Assembly (NCBI RefSeq): GCF_011752975.1 | Contig: NZ_VWWP01000007.1 | Span: 248,001-312,000, forward strand | DNA length: 64,000 bases | Direction of reading: 5' to 3' | Source: Chryseobacterium sp. Tr-659 | GTDB taxonomy: Bacteria > Bacteroidota > Bacteroidia > Flavobacteriales > Weeksellaceae | In this document: in pieces, positions 42,634 to 52,531 of the stretch | How positions within the stretch are numbered: the first letter of the stretch is position 1 | Layout of the letters: each line of letters begins with the position of its first letter | Position numbers and translations under genes: made by a program | Notes under the pieces: generated by a model | Seen by the model: only the letters and a program-made list of their open reading frames with translations | What the model was told of the DNA's origin: nothing | Databases searched by the model: none

Positions 42634-44133
42634 ATGAGTGTAGTAGCGAGACAAGGCTTCAAATATTCCATTATCGGTTATATTGGTTTTTTGCTGGGCA
42701 CAGTTTCCGCAATATTCATTTTCCCGAATGATTTTGAATTTTATGGAAAACTTCGCTATATCCTTCCTACTGCTGAAATGCTGGTTCCTTTTGTGGTATT
42801 AGGGATTTCGTACTCTAATGTAAAGTTTTTTCATACGGTTGAAAAAGATGGTAAAAAGCAGAATATGCTTTCATTGTCATTACTTACTGTTTTTATCAAC
42901 TTTCTAATTTTTACGGCAGTTTTTTTTGTGCTCCCCTTTTTTTATCCGAAATTCAGGCATTCGGAAGCATGGAAAATCAAAGAAATGATCCTTCCCTTAA
43001 TTTTGATTCTCTCGCTTTGTGCGATTTTTAATAAATATACTTCCAACTATAAAAGAATTGTTGTTTCCAACATTTTTGATAATCTGTTTCCAAAGATTGC
43101 TAACCTGGGTGCGTTCTGCCTCTTTTTCTTTGCATTATCGCAGAATATTCCCACTGCAGCATCACAAAAAATTGCTTTTGCATTTTTCTTTGGAGTATTT
43201 CTTTTAATGCTTTTCGGGTATGTTTATTACACCAACAAGCTGGAGAAGATTCAGCCGGATTTCAATACGGACTATTTCAAGAAGAATAATTTCTGGAAAG
43301 AGTTTTTTAATTATAGTTTCTTCGGATTTCTGGGAACCTTTGGAAATTATCTGGCCATCAATAGTTTTATGATCGGAGAATTTATGGGTATGGAAGAAGT
43401 AGGAATCTATTCCGTTCTGTATGCTCTGATCTCACTGATCTCTATTCCGCAGCTCGGATTATTCAATATCTCCGCTCCCATTATCAACAAAACTTTAGCC
43501 GACGGAGATATGGAAGAACTGGACAGGTTTCACAAAAAAACTTCTCTGACTTTATATTTTCTTGGCGCTGTTCTATTCTCCTGCATTATGGTAGGTTTTC
43601 CTTATCTGACCCAGTTTATGCCAAAGAATGGAACTATGCTCAGAGAATACGAACCTGTAGTCTGGATCTGGGGTTCTGCAGTATTGATAGATCTGGCAAC
43701 AGGGTTCAACGGAAATATTATTTCTCTTTCTAAATATTACAGATTCAATATCCTGGTTATGCTTTTATTGGCTGGATTAACCATCGGACTGAATTATTAT
43801 TTCATTAAAAATACGGATCTGAAACTGATCGGAATTGCTTTATCTACAGCAATTTCTCTTACTATTTACAATGTTGTAAAAATAGTTTTCAATTATTTTG
43901 TATTCAAAGTTTCCCCATTGAGTATTGAAATGATCTTCGTTTCCATTATCTGTACGCTTGCGATTACTGTAGCAATTGTTCTTCCGAATTTTGAAAGTAA
44001 TTTCCTCAACCTGATCTATAAACCCGCGGTTGTTTTACTTCTGATTTACATCGGCAATTATTTCACAAAAATATTTCCGATCGAAGATTACCTGAATATG
44101 AGGTTTATTAAAAGTGTTTTTAAAATTAAATAG
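42634..44133 (+). CDS. Polysaccharide flippase (MATE/Wzx-like)
   Basis: A 499-residue polytopic protein with about 12-14 TM helices, of the oligosaccharide flippase/lipopolysaccharide export type. The N-terminus RQGFKYSIIGYIGFLLGTVS is typical, and the GVYSVLYALISLISIPQLG-like segment (IGIYSV variant) is seen mid-protein. It should flip lipid-linked glycan across the inner membrane. It is cotranscribed with the FkbM gene and convergent with two glycosyltransferase genes, so this is a small surface-glycan locus without a full polymerase set in view. Confidence 0.85.
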   Translation: MSVVARQGFKYSIIGYIGFLLGTVSAIFIFPNDFEFYGKLRYILPTAEMLVPFVVLGISYSNVKFFHTVEKDGKKQNMLSLSLLTVFINFLIFTAVFFVLPFFYPKFRHSEAWKIKEMILPLILILSLCAIFNKYTSNYKRIVVSNIFDNLFPKIANLGAFCLFFFALSQNIPTAASQKIAFAFFFGVFLLMLFGYVYYTNKLEKIQPDFNTDYFKKNNFWKEFFNYSFFGFLGTFGNYLAINSFMIGEFMGMEEVGIYSVLYALISLISIPQLGLFNISAPIINKTLADGDMEELDRFHKKTSLTLYFLGAVLFSCIMVGFPYLTQFMPKNGTMLREYEPVVWIWGSAVLIDLATGFNGNIISLSKYYRFNILVMLLLAGLTIGLNYYFIKNTDLKLIGIALSTAISLTIYNVVKIVFNYFVFKVSPLSIEMIFVSIICTLAITVAIVLPNFESNFLNLIYKPAVVLLLIYIGNYFTKIFPIEDYLNMRFIKSVFKIK

Positions 44134-44165
44134 GTTGAATAGCTGAGAAAGCCAAGAGGATAGTA

Positions 44166-45212
44166 TTAATTGGAAATAAGTTGACTTAAAAGCTGTTCCA
44201 GTTTATTCTGAACTTTATCTTTTCCGTATATTTTCTGAAAATCAAAATGAACGGATGAAAGCTCTTTTAACTGCTCAAGAACATTTTCTTTTGCCGGTAT
44301 AATAAAATCTACTTTTGAAGGGTATTTTTCAGGAAAAACAGCCAGTTTTCCATAAGTTACAGCATCACCGAAGTTTCCTGTCACCTTAGTTACTCCATAC
44401 ACTTCTTTCATACTGAAAAATTCTGTTTCCTGCTGAATAGGACACCAAAGAATATCTGCTTTCCGCATCCATTTTTCAAAATTCTCTGTGGAAACTCTTT
44501 CGGAAAAATAAGTAATCCTGATATTGGCAGCTAACTCCTTAGAAAGGTTTTCAAGCTGTTTCAGTTCATGATCTTTTGCTTTTCCCAGGAATACAAATTC
44601 GTACTTGCGATCGGTATTTATATCCTGAATGATTCTAAAAACAGAGTCGTAATCTCTTCTCTTCTGTGAAACTCCGCCGGGAATAACTACAGTGAGAAAT
44701 TCATTCTCAGATTTATCAAATTCCTTTGTGTAAAACAGCGGTAAAAACTGCTGTCTTTCCGATATCATTGTTTCATCCAGAACCAACAGTGCTTTTGACT
44801 TCTGATATACTTTAGTTTTGTAAAACAACCCTTCTTTCAGCCATAGCTTTAGTCTGAAAATCACATCACCTTTGAAAAAACTTTTCATCAGATCCAGCTT
44901 TGAGGCTTTGGTAAAATTAAGATTATGTGATATAATAGCCGTATTATATTTTTTTGTTATTGCCGAAAAGGTATTAAAATACCGATGAACAGTCCCAATA
45001 ATAACCAGTTCATATCCTTTATCTTTCAATTGATCAAAAATCATAGAACTGTCTGATAGGAAAATATTTTCGTCTTTTGAAATAACCTGATCCTTGATTT
45101 TTTTTGAAAAATAATAGTCTACAACAAAGGCCTGGGAGCCTTTCATAACATCAATGAAAGCCTGAGCAATTTCTGCGTGAGTGTCTATTTCTATGTAAGC
45201 TATTTTTTTCAC
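44166..45212 (-). CDS. Glycosyltransferase, GT-B fold (family 4-like)
   Basis: A 348-residue protein with a GT-B-like two-domain layout. The C-terminal half has VVIPGGVSQKRRDYDSVFRI, YEFVFLGKA and a KLAVFPEKYPSK stretch where retaining GT-4 enzymes bind the donor. The N-terminal half is more divergent. It is not a standard member, so sugar and acceptor are unknown. It is convergent with the flippase gene, 32 bases between stops. Confidence 0.65.
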   Translation of the reverse strand: MKKIAYIEIDTHAEIAQAFIDVMKGSQAFVVDYYFSKKIKDQVISKDENIFLSDSSMIFDQLKDKGYELVIIGTVHRYFNTFSAITKKYNTAIISHNLNFTKASKLDLMKSFFKGDVIFRLKLWLKEGLFYKTKVYQKSKALLVLDETMISERQQFLPLFYTKEFDKSENEFLTVVIPGGVSQKRRDYDSVFRIIQDINTDRKYEFVFLGKAKDHELKQLENLSKELAANIRITYFSERVSTENFEKWMRKADILWCPIQQETEFFSMKEVYGVTKVTGNFGDAVTYGKLAVFPEKYPSKVDFIIPAKENVLEQLKELSSVHFDFQKIYGKDKVQNKLEQLLSQLISN

Positions 45213-45230
45213 AGATTTAAGGAAATCTTA

Positions 45231-45300
45231 TAAGTTTTGGCTACAGCCAATTGATTTTAATTTTTATTGAACGGGCTAAAGCCTATCCCTATTGAATTTG
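45231..45300. repeat. GGCTAAAGCC repeat family, copy B
   Basis: TAAGTTTTGGCTACAGCCAA, an AT-rich middle, then ACGGGCTAAAGCCTATCCCT and ATTGAATTTG. Two small palindromic arms in the same order as copy C near 58149. The left arm has one change (ACA for AAA). Confidence 0.65.
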
Positions 45301-45364
45301 CAGACCATTTTTTGTAAAAATTTTACCATTCTGCGATTTTTCCTTTTTACTTTTTCCCTTTCAT

Positions 45365-46219
45365 CTACATTTTCAGCCATTTCTTCTTCAACATTCTCCA
45401 ACGTTGATCGTTAACGGCTTTTTGTTCTTCTTTTGTAATCTTAAGCTCCAGTTTTTTTGATTTACAGTTTTCATAAGACTTAATAATTTCAAAGAAAAAA
45501 GAGGGAGACTTACTTTTCATGGCTTCTTTTGAGGAAGCAATATACGCCAGAAATCTGTTCAGTCCTAAGAAATAAAAGTATCGTCCATAATAATCGGCAG
45601 GCCGTATGGTGTAATCCGCTCCTTTTACTTTGATGAGTTTTACATGAAGCTCCGGAAGAACCACTTCTTTCCACCCTAATGTTTCCAATAATATGGAATC
45701 AATATTATCCCAACCCAAAGTTTCTCTCAAACCACCGATCTGAATGAAGCATTCTTTCCGATAGGCTTTCATAGGTCCTCTAACATGGTGTTTGTTGGAA
45801 TTTCCTTCGTATACCCAGTTTCCATCTTTTTCAATATACAATAACCCTCCTACTAGTCCATATTCAGGGTTATTTGTGAAAGCATGTGCAATTGTTTCAA
45901 GATAATTTTCCGGAAGAATGATATCGGCATCAAATTTACAGATGATATCAAATTCATCCATAGATTGTGTCCGTAACCCATTTTTAAAGGCATGAACAAC
46001 TTTAGAACCCGGCTGATGTTCAGATTTTTGAAGATTAATAGTTTCAAAACGGGAATCACTCTCTGTGTATTTCCTGATCAACTCGGGAGTTCTGTCTGTA
46101 GAGCCGTCATTTACCACTACCACTTTAAAATTCTCGCAGCTTTGCTGTTGTAAAGAATTGAGTGTAAATGGGAGGTTATCTTCTTCGTTATGGGCAGGAA
46201 TTATAATTAAAAACCTCAC
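45365..46219 (-). CDS. Glycosyltransferase family 2
   Basis: A 284-residue inverting GT-A glycosyltransferase. The N-terminal FLIIIPAHNEEDNLPFTL and VVVVNDGSTDRT motifs are the family signature, and the DxD motif appears as FDADI near residue 95. Predicted to transfer a sugar to a lipid carrier or glycan at the cytoplasmic face. It is on the same strand as the GT-B gene and divergent from no clear partner. A repeat copy lies between the two glycosyltransferase genes. Confidence 0.9.
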   Translation of the reverse strand: MRFLIIIPAHNEEDNLPFTLNSLQQQSCENFKVVVVNDGSTDRTPELIRKYTESDSRFETINLQKSEHQPGSKVVHAFKNGLRTQSMDEFDIICKFDADIILPENYLETIAHAFTNNPEYGLVGGLLYIEKDGNWVYEGNSNKHHVRGPMKAYRKECFIQIGGLRETLGWDNIDSILLETLGWKEVVLPELHVKLIKVKGADYTIRPADYYGRYFYFLGLNRFLAYIASSKEAMKSKSPSFFFEIIKSYENCKSKKLELKITKEEQKAVNDQRWRMLKKKWLKM

Positions 46220-46291
46220 GGATTAATATATAAATGATGAATGATAAGTGATAAATGATCTGAATGACCATTCATCACTTATTGTTTGATA

Positions 46292-47692
46292 TTATTTGTT
46301 ATGCGGTTTCAGCATATTTTTCGGATCAAGGATCTCATCTAGTTTTTCCTGAGAAAGAATTCCTTTCTCCAGAACAAGATTGTAAACGCTTTTTCCGGTT
46401 TCTAATGCTTCTTTCGCAATCTGTGTAGATTGTTTGTAACCGATATAAGGGTTAAGCGCCGTTACAATACCGATACTGTGCTTCACCATATTCAGACAAA
46501 CTTCTTTATTGGCAGTGATTCCTACAACACATTTATCACGAAGGGTATCCAGAGCGTTGCAAAGGAAGTTGATATTTTCCATGATTGCATGCGACAATAC
46601 CGGCTCCATTACGTTAAGTTGTAACTGCCCTGCTTCTGCGGCAAATGTTACGGTAAGATCATTACCAAATACCTTAAAGCAAACCTGATTTACAACTTCC
46701 GGAATTACAGGGTTTACTTTACCCGGCATGATTGAAGATCCCGGCTGCATTGGCGGAAGGTTGATTTCAAAAAGACCGGCTCTTGGCCCTGATGAAAGTA
46801 ATCTTAAATCGTTACAGATTTTTGATAGCTTCACCGCTAAACGCTTCATAGCCGAGGAGTAAATTACATAAGAACCTGTATCAGGGGTAGCTTCTACTAA
46901 ATCCGGCGCAGAGATAATCGGGAACCCTGTGATCTGAGCCAAATTTTTAGCACAAAGGGTTGCATATCCAACGGGAGCATTCAAACCTGTTCCGATCGCT
47001 GTTGCACCCATATTCACTTCCACAAAAAGGTTTGCATTGTTATTGAGTTTTGAAATATCTTCTTCCAATGTAGCGGCATACGCTTCAAATTCCTGCCCCA
47101 ATGTCATCGGAACTGCATCCTGAAGCTGTGTACGTCCCATTTTAATAACATCATGGAACTCCTGCCCTTTGGCGCGGAAAGCGGCAATAATTTTTTCAAG
47201 TCTTTCTACCAGTCCGATGTTCATCTGTAACAGTCCCATTTTGATGGCTGTAGGATAAGCATCATTGGTTGACTGGGATAGGTTGATATGGTCATTAGGT
47301 GAACAGAATTCGTATTCTCCTTTATTTTTTCCTAATTTTTCTAAAACGATGTTTGCGATTACTTCATTCGCATTCATATTGATAGAAGTTCCTGCCCCAC
47401 CCTGAATCATATCTACCGGGAACTGTTCATGATATTTTCCTTGTACAATTTCATCACAAGCTTCTGCTATTTTGAAATATAGGTTTTCATCAAGAAGTCC
47501 TAATTCATAATTGGTTTTTGCTGCTGCTTTTTTTACAAAAGCCAACCCTTTGATAAAATCCGGATATGAAGACAAAAGCTGCCCTGAAATCTTGAAGTTG
47601 TTGATAGCTCGTTGTGTCTGAACCCCATAATAAGCATCTAAAGGCACATTTAGTTCACCTAATAGATCACTCTCTTTTCTGAAATTTTCCAT
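46292..47692 (-). CDS. aspA: Aspartate ammonia-lyase
   Basis: A 466-residue fumarase/aspartase superfamily enzyme that reversibly splits aspartate into fumarate and ammonia. The signature loop is GSSIMPGKVNPVIPEVVNQ, where the VIPEVVNQ ending separates aspartase from fumarase (which has a TQCE pattern). The GAGTSINMNANEV and TGLNAPVGY stretches are also aspartase-like. Length is normal. It follows the amidase gene on the same strand, with a terminator between, and is probably monocistronic. Confidence 0.93.
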   Translation of the reverse strand: MENFRKESDLLGELNVPLDAYYGVQTQRAINNFKISGQLLSSYPDFIKGLAFVKKAAAKTNYELGLLDENLYFKIAEACDEIVQGKYHEQFPVDMIQGGAGTSINMNANEVIANIVLEKLGKNKGEYEFCSPNDHINLSQSTNDAYPTAIKMGLLQMNIGLVERLEKIIAAFRAKGQEFHDVIKMGRTQLQDAVPMTLGQEFEAYAATLEEDISKLNNNANLFVEVNMGATAIGTGLNAPVGYATLCAKNLAQITGFPIISAPDLVEATPDTGSYVIYSSAMKRLAVKLSKICNDLRLLSSGPRAGLFEINLPPMQPGSSIMPGKVNPVIPEVVNQVCFKVFGNDLTVTFAAEAGQLQLNVMEPVLSHAIMENINFLCNALDTLRDKCVVGITANKEVCLNMVKHSIGIVTALNPYIGYKQSTQIAKEALETGKSVYNLVLEKGILSQEKLDEILDPKNMLKPHNK

Positions 47693-47731
47693 TACAGATA
47701 TTTTACTGTTTTTGATCGTTTAAAGATAGCA

Positions 47732-47756
47732 AAAACGCATCTAACCGATGCGTTTT
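47732..47756 (-). terminator. Terminator after the amidase gene
   Basis: Perfect 10-bp stem AAAACGCATC / GATGCGTTTT with loop TAACC and a five-T run (the last four of it in the stem) on the minus strand, 9 bases after the amidase stop. Confidence 0.75.
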
Positions 47757-47764
47757 AATTTGAA

Positions 47765-48790
47765 TTATTTTACTGGATATTTTTGATTCAAAGCCTGCAG
47801 TATCGCCCATGATTCGGCATCCATGATTCCGTCATAGTTTTGTGGACGGAAATGGTACTGGAATGCTTCAATGGTTTTCTTGGTAGCATCATCCCATTTC
47901 CCGCTAAGATCCAGTCCGTAGCCTAATTTCTGTAATGCGGTCTGGATAAGGAAAACAAAGGAAGGTTCGTTATATCTTACAGCAAAGTCTGTTTGTGCCT
48001 GATCGAAAAAGGTTTGTTTAGCGGCATCATCATACCACATCCCGATCTGGTATTCATCATATAATTTTTTCCAGGGGAACATTGGACCCGGATCTTGTTT
48101 TCTTGTAGGAGCAATATCTGAGTGAGCAAGTACATTGGTTGGAGGGATCTGATACCTTGTAACAATATCTTTAACTAATGCTGACACTTTTTTCATCTGG
48201 TCATCATTAAAAGGAGCAAATGTTCTTTTGCCGGCCGCATCTGTAGTATAGCCCATATTTACAATCTCAATTCCAATAGAGGTATCATTAAGATTCTTAT
48301 CATTTCTCCATGAGCTTACTCCGGCATGGTATGCCCGTTTATTCTCATCTACCAACTGATAGATTTCGTTGTCTCCTGTATTGTTGACAAGATAATGAGC
48401 GCTCACTGCCTGCTGGGTAAGAACAGTAATTGATTTATCATCAGGAAGTGCTGTATAATGTAATATAAGGTAACGTTGTCTGAAATTTTGGGCTACAGCA
48501 GGAAAATAAGTCTTTACGACTTTATATCCGGCTGGTTTTGCCGATACAATAGAACCGTAGCTTGCTGTATTATCATTTTTTGTCGGGTCTGCTATATTAG
48601 TAGTAAAAAAGTCTACTCCATGATCCGACACTACTTTTGGTTTCGGAGCTTCCGGAGTTTGGGTTTTGACTACCGGTTTCGCCTGTGTTATGGGGGTTTT
48701 CGGTTTGTAAGTATTTTTTTTCACATTTTGTTGGGAAGTACATGAAAAAACAAAAGTGCTTAATCCGATGATATATAATGTCTTACGCAT
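47765..48790 (-). CDS. N-acetylmuramoyl-L-alanine amidase lipoprotein
   Basis: A 341-residue predicted lipoprotein (lipobox VFSC at residue 17) with a Pro/Lys-rich spacer, a zinc amidase_2 domain from about 115 to 250 and a C-terminal peptidoglycan-binding-like domain. Zinc ligands are suggested by LILHYTALPDD, NDTSIGIEIVN and VLAHSDIAPTRKQDPG. It cleaves the amide bond between N-acetylmuramic acid and L-Ala, probably for turnover. The start MRKTLYIIGLSTF at 48790 is chosen over a longer ORF because a -7 box lies between the two. Confidence 0.9.
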   Translation of the reverse strand: MRKTLYIIGLSTFVFSCTSQQNVKKNTYKPKTPITQAKPVVKTQTPEAPKPKVVSDHGVDFFTTNIADPTKNDNTASYGSIVSAKPAGYKVVKTYFPAVAQNFRQRYLILHYTALPDDKSITVLTQQAVSAHYLVNNTGDNEIYQLVDENKRAYHAGVSSWRNDKNLNDTSIGIEIVNMGYTTDAAGKRTFAPFNDDQMKKVSALVKDIVTRYQIPPTNVLAHSDIAPTRKQDPGPMFPWKKLYDEYQIGMWYDDAAKQTFFDQAQTDFAVRYNEPSFVFLIQTALQKLGYGLDLSGKWDDATKKTIEAFQYHFRPQNYDGIMDAESWAILQALNQKYPVK

Positions 48791-48819
48791 CAGTTTGATT
48801 TTTGAATGATTTATTAGTT

Positions 48820-48827
48820 CAAAAATA
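48820..48827 (-). promoter_or_regulatory. -7 promoter box for the amidase gene
   Basis: Minus-strand TATTTTTG (TAnnTTTG), about 30 bases upstream of the amidase ATG. It supports the shorter start. Confidence 0.5.
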
Positions 48828-48849
48828 CACAAATTTTTCTTGAATTTTA

Positions 48850-48881
48850 TTTGGTAAATAAAGAAATCTGTTCTATATTTG
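48850..48881 (+). promoter_or_regulatory. Promoter of the tRNA-Ser/Pro/Arg cluster
   Basis: TTTG at 48850-48853, 20 bases, then TATATTTG at 48874-48881. The full -33/-7 pair lies about 45 bases before tRNA-Ser and faces away from the amidase promoter. Confidence 0.7.
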
Positions 48882-48926
48882 CACTCGCAATAACGGAACA
48901 ACGATCATTAAAAAATAAACAAAAAA

Positions 48927-49011
48927 GGAGGGTTGCCGGAGTGGTTAACGGAGCAGTTTGCTAAACTGTCGACGCGAAAGTGTCGCAAGGGTTCGAATCC
49001 CTTACCCTCCG
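48927..49011 (+). tRNA. tRNA-Ser(GCU)
   Basis: 85-base class II tRNA. Acceptor GGAGGGT pairs with ACCCTCC, discriminator G. The anticodon loop TTGCTAA gives anticodon GCT (reads AGC/AGU). A long variable arm (CGACGCGAAAGTGTCG) is as expected for Ser. No CCA is encoded. Confidence 0.95.
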
Positions 49012-49025
49012 CTCTTCTATATATT

Positions 49026-49100
49026 CGGGGCGTAGCGTAGTCCGGTCATCGCGCCTGGTTTGGGACCAGGAGGTCGCAGGTTCGAATCCTGCCGCCCCGA
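49026..49100 (+). tRNA. tRNA-Pro(UGG), copy 1
   Basis: 75 bases. Acceptor CGGGGCG pairs with CGCCCCG, discriminator A. Anticodon stem CCTGG/CCAGG around loop TTTGGGA gives anticodon TGG. Identical to the copies at 53812 and 55315. Confidence 0.95.
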
Positions 49101-49143
49101 CTTTTTTTAATGCGCTTATTAACTAAGCGAGAATCAACTTTAA

Positions 49144-49217
49144 GGGTGCGTAGCTCAGCTGGATAGAGCATCTGCCTTCTAAGCAGACGGTCACAGGTTC
49201 GAATCCTGTCGCGCTCA
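49144..49217 (+). tRNA. tRNA-Arg(UCU), copy 1, donor of the chimeric array
   Basis: 74 bases. Acceptor GGGTGCG pairs with CGCGCTC (with G-U pairs), discriminator A. Anticodon stem TCTGC/GCAGA around loop CTTCTAA gives anticodon TCT. Its 3' half from 49186, with the terminator that follows, is repeated exactly 355 and 710 bases downstream. No CCA encoded. Confidence 0.95.
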
Positions 49218-49218
49218 C

Positions 49219-49572
<354 letters not shown>

Positions 49573-49573
49573 C

Positions 49574-49927
<354 letters not shown>

Positions 49928-49928
49928 C

Positions 49929-49958
49929 AAGACTCACTAGAAATAGTGAGTCTTTTTT
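49929..49958 (+). terminator. Array terminator, unit 3
   Basis: Third identical copy of the tRNA-Arg terminator hairpin, followed by the truncated third nuclease copy. Confidence 0.85.
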
Positions 49959-49973
49959 GTTTATTTTAGTACA

Positions 49974-50018
49974 ATGTGTTACTGTTATATACTTTATTCT
50001 AAATTTCTAGACAAATAA
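49974..50018 (+). pseudogene. Truncated third GIY-YIG copy
   Basis: Starts with the same ATG and matches copy 1 for 44 bases, then diverges after the codon for K14 into TAA and unrelated sequence. It encodes only [14 protein letters not shown]. It marks the right edge of the array, with a clean break in the GIY strand-loop. Confidence 0.85.
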
Positions 50019-50170
50019 ATCCTAATCATCCCTTCGCATCTTACTAAAACCTAATAATCCCAGGGCTAAGGATAATCACAAATGTTCATTATATTTAACA
50101 TTCAAATAACCATTCATCCAAAAGCTGAAACCATTAGTTGAATTAAGATGTATTTACCAAAGTAAAAAAC

Positions 50171-50995
50171 ATGATCGTAAAGACCTATAAACCTGAAAAT
50201 CCATTATTGAAAAGATATATTGAGTGCTTTTATATACTTGAAATAAACTCTGAGGAAAAGCCTATTACTTATCTAACCTTTCCCAATATTTATACAATTG
50301 TTACTGTGAGTGAAAAGACTATAACTTTTGTAAACGAAAATATTATCACGATAAAACATTGCCCATCCAGCTCAATTGAATCAAATCTGGTATGCAATTT
50401 CAATGAGCCGGTCTTAGTGAAATATGAAGGAAAAATAAATGAAATCACAACCTATTTCAAACCTCTTGGAATCAATACATTTATAAAGGATAATTTGAAA
50501 GATTACAGCGAAGGAACCTTCCCCGATTTTAATCCATACGAAGATTATAAAAATGTTATGACAGGTATTCTTTCAATAAAAGATCATAGCGAAAAAATCA
50601 GGACTTTAGAATCTTACTGGGTTTCAAAAATACGTCCATTTGAAGATCTTTTACTGGAAAATGTACTCAGCGAAATGCTGGATGCAACCAACCTCAATCA
50701 ATCTATGACAGAACTATCTCATAAAACCGGCCGGTCACGAACAACAATAAATAAACATTTTGATCAACATATTTGTAAAACACCTTCTCAATTCAAAAAA
50801 ATCATTAGGTTCAGAGCAGCTATTCAAAGTCAGCTCGAAGATAAAAATAAAATAAGCAGGTCATATAATCTAGATTATTTTGACCAGTCGCACATGATCA
50901 GGGATTTTAAAAGATTAACAGGTTTTACACCAAAAGTTTTTTTTTCTAAAATAAAAGCTTTCGAACAAGAGCAGATAAAATGGATTTTTGTTTAA
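50171..50995 (+). CDS. AraC-family transcriptional regulator
   Basis: A 274-residue regulator. The N-terminal ~150 residues form a ligand domain of the DUF6597 type (MIVKTYKPENPLLKRYIECFY start). The C-terminal HTH pair contains MTELSHKTGRSRTTINKHFDQ and the second-helix motif YFDQSHMIRDFKRLTGFTP, which is the AraC signature. It lies 76 bases upstream of the serine hydrolase gene on the same strand, which may be its target. It starts the region just right of the GIY-YIG array. Confidence 0.88.
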   Translation: MIVKTYKPENPLLKRYIECFYILEINSEEKPITYLTFPNIYTIVTVSEKTITFVNENIITIKHCPSSSIESNLVCNFNEPVLVKYEGKINEITTYFKPLGINTFIKDNLKDYSEGTFPDFNPYEDYKNVMTGILSIKDHSEKIRTLESYWVSKIRPFEDLLLENVLSEMLDATNLNQSMTELSHKTGRSRTTINKHFDQHICKTPSQFKKIIRFRAAIQSQLEDKNKISRSYNLDYFDQSHMIRDFKRLTGFTPKVFFSKIKAFEQEQIKWIFV

Positions 50996-51070
50996 CAGGT
51001 TTACAAAAATACAATGATACGAGTTTTTTAAATGGTAACATTGTAATTCAATTATGTTATTAAATAATTT

Positions 51071-52378
51071 ATGAAGCTTATCCTGATAATAATCCTGTTT
51101 CCATTTTTGATTTTTGGGCAGAAAAATATACCAACTGATCTTGCTAAATATATGCAAGCTCAAGCTGATGTAAATAACTTTAGCGGAACAGTCCTTGTTA
51201 CACAAAACGGTTCTGTTTTACTGAAAAAAGCATACGGTCTGGCAGATTACGAATGGAACATTAAAAATACCATAGACACCAAATTTCAGCTGGCTTCCGT
51301 AACGAAACAGTTTACCGCTGCAGCTATTCTGCTATTAGCACAAAGAAAACAACTATCCCTGAATGATAAGCTCAGTAAATTTTTTCCTGACTATCCAAAA
51401 GCTGACAGTGTCACTATCCATATGTTATTGTCTCATACTTCAGGGTTGGCTTTAGGTTTCAAAGAAATTGCATTAAGTACCATCAGCCAAGACTCTGCTT
51501 TCTCTCTGATCAGGAAAATCCCTTATGAGTTTTCACCGGGAACTAAAAGTACATACAGCAATATAGGATATTATTTATTAGCTAAGATCATTGAAAAAGT
51601 TTCGGGTGAAAAGTACGCTGTTTTTTTAAAGAAAAATATATTTGAAAAAGCAGGTATGAAGAATACGGGAGTCAGCAACAATGACTCTATAATTCAAAAA
51701 AAGGCACAGGTTTATTGTCATACAGAAAAAGGATACATCCACAATCCTTATATCAATTGGGAAGTTAATCTGGGACATGACGGGGTTTATTCTACCGTTG
51801 AAGATCTGGCTCTTTGGGACAAGGCTCTATATGGAACAGCTATTCTAAACGCTGAAATGAAAAAAAAGATGTTTACCCCTCATAGTTCGGAGAATTGGGG
51901 ATATGGATTTATTATTAATCCTTTTTACAATCATGGCCATCAATTAATTGCTCATGACGGAGGCTTCTTTGGCACAATAACATCCTTCAACCGATTTACA
52001 GATGATAAACTCTTTGTTACTGTACTTTCTAATAATGGATCCCTATCTCATATTATTGGCTACGGGCTTTCGGCGATTGCCCTTGGAAAAGAGGTAGAAC
52101 TCCCTTACAAGCATCATAGAACCAAAGTAGACACTACAATATACGACAACTATGTGGGCAGGTTTGGAAAGATTGAGATATTGAAAGCTGATAATAAACT
52201 TTACTACAATAATACAGAAATTGAACTCATACCTGAATCCAAAACAAAATTTTTCAGAACGGACGATAATGACAGGACAATTGAGTTTATACAGGATAAA
52301 ACAGGCGCATACAATTCTATAATTTTGACCAAAGGTGGTGTTAAGGAAACTTTTGTTAAACAAAATCAGTCACAATAA
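51071..52378 (+). CDS. Beta-lactamase-family serine hydrolase
   Basis: A 435-residue exported serine hydrolase of the class C beta-lactamase/esterase fold. The signal peptide is MKLILIIILFPFLIFGQ. The SxxK nucleophile motif is SVTK in LASVTKQFTAAAILLL (about residue 76), the YxN motif is YSNIGYYLL, and a late HDGGFFG occupies the KTG-like position. Members include peptidases, esterases and beta-lactamases; the substrate here is unknown. A C-terminal strand-rich extension follows the hydrolase domain. Confidence 0.9.
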   Translation: MKLILIIILFPFLIFGQKNIPTDLAKYMQAQADVNNFSGTVLVTQNGSVLLKKAYGLADYEWNIKNTIDTKFQLASVTKQFTAAAILLLAQRKQLSLNDKLSKFFPDYPKADSVTIHMLLSHTSGLALGFKEIALSTISQDSAFSLIRKIPYEFSPGTKSTYSNIGYYLLAKIIEKVSGEKYAVFLKKNIFEKAGMKNTGVSNNDSIIQKKAQVYCHTEKGYIHNPYINWEVNLGHDGVYSTVEDLALWDKALYGTAILNAEMKKKMFTPHSSENWGYGFIINPFYNHGHQLIAHDGGFFGTITSFNRFTDDKLFVTVLSNNGSLSHIIGYGLSAIALGKEVELPYKHHRTKVDTTIYDNYVGRFGKIEILKADNKLYYNNTEIELIPESKTKFFRTDDNDRTIEFIQDKTGAYNSIILTKGGVKETFVKQNQSQ

Positions 52379-52507
52379 GTAGGAAAAGTATCCATATTCG
52401 GTAAAGGAGAGGTACACTTTGTTAAAATTTAGAATATTTAAATAGTACTTAGAATTCGGTCAATATCAGCAACAAATTGGTTCGGGAATAATCCTTTAGT
52501 GGCGACG

Positions 52508-52531
52508 AGACTCACTATTTCTAGTGAGTCT
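52508..52531 (+). terminator. Solitary copy of the tRNA-Arg terminator hairpin, inverted
   Basis: AGACTCACTA-TTTC-TAGTGAGTCT is the exact reverse complement of the hairpin after tRNA-Arg, shown by its TTTC loop. Followed by TTTTT on the plus strand, it could end the serine hydrolase transcript. No tRNA is adjacent. Confidence 0.7.

Noticed and set aside
46292-47692. Fumarase C
   Set aside because: The signature ends VIPEVVNQ, the aspartase form, not the TQCE form of fumarase.
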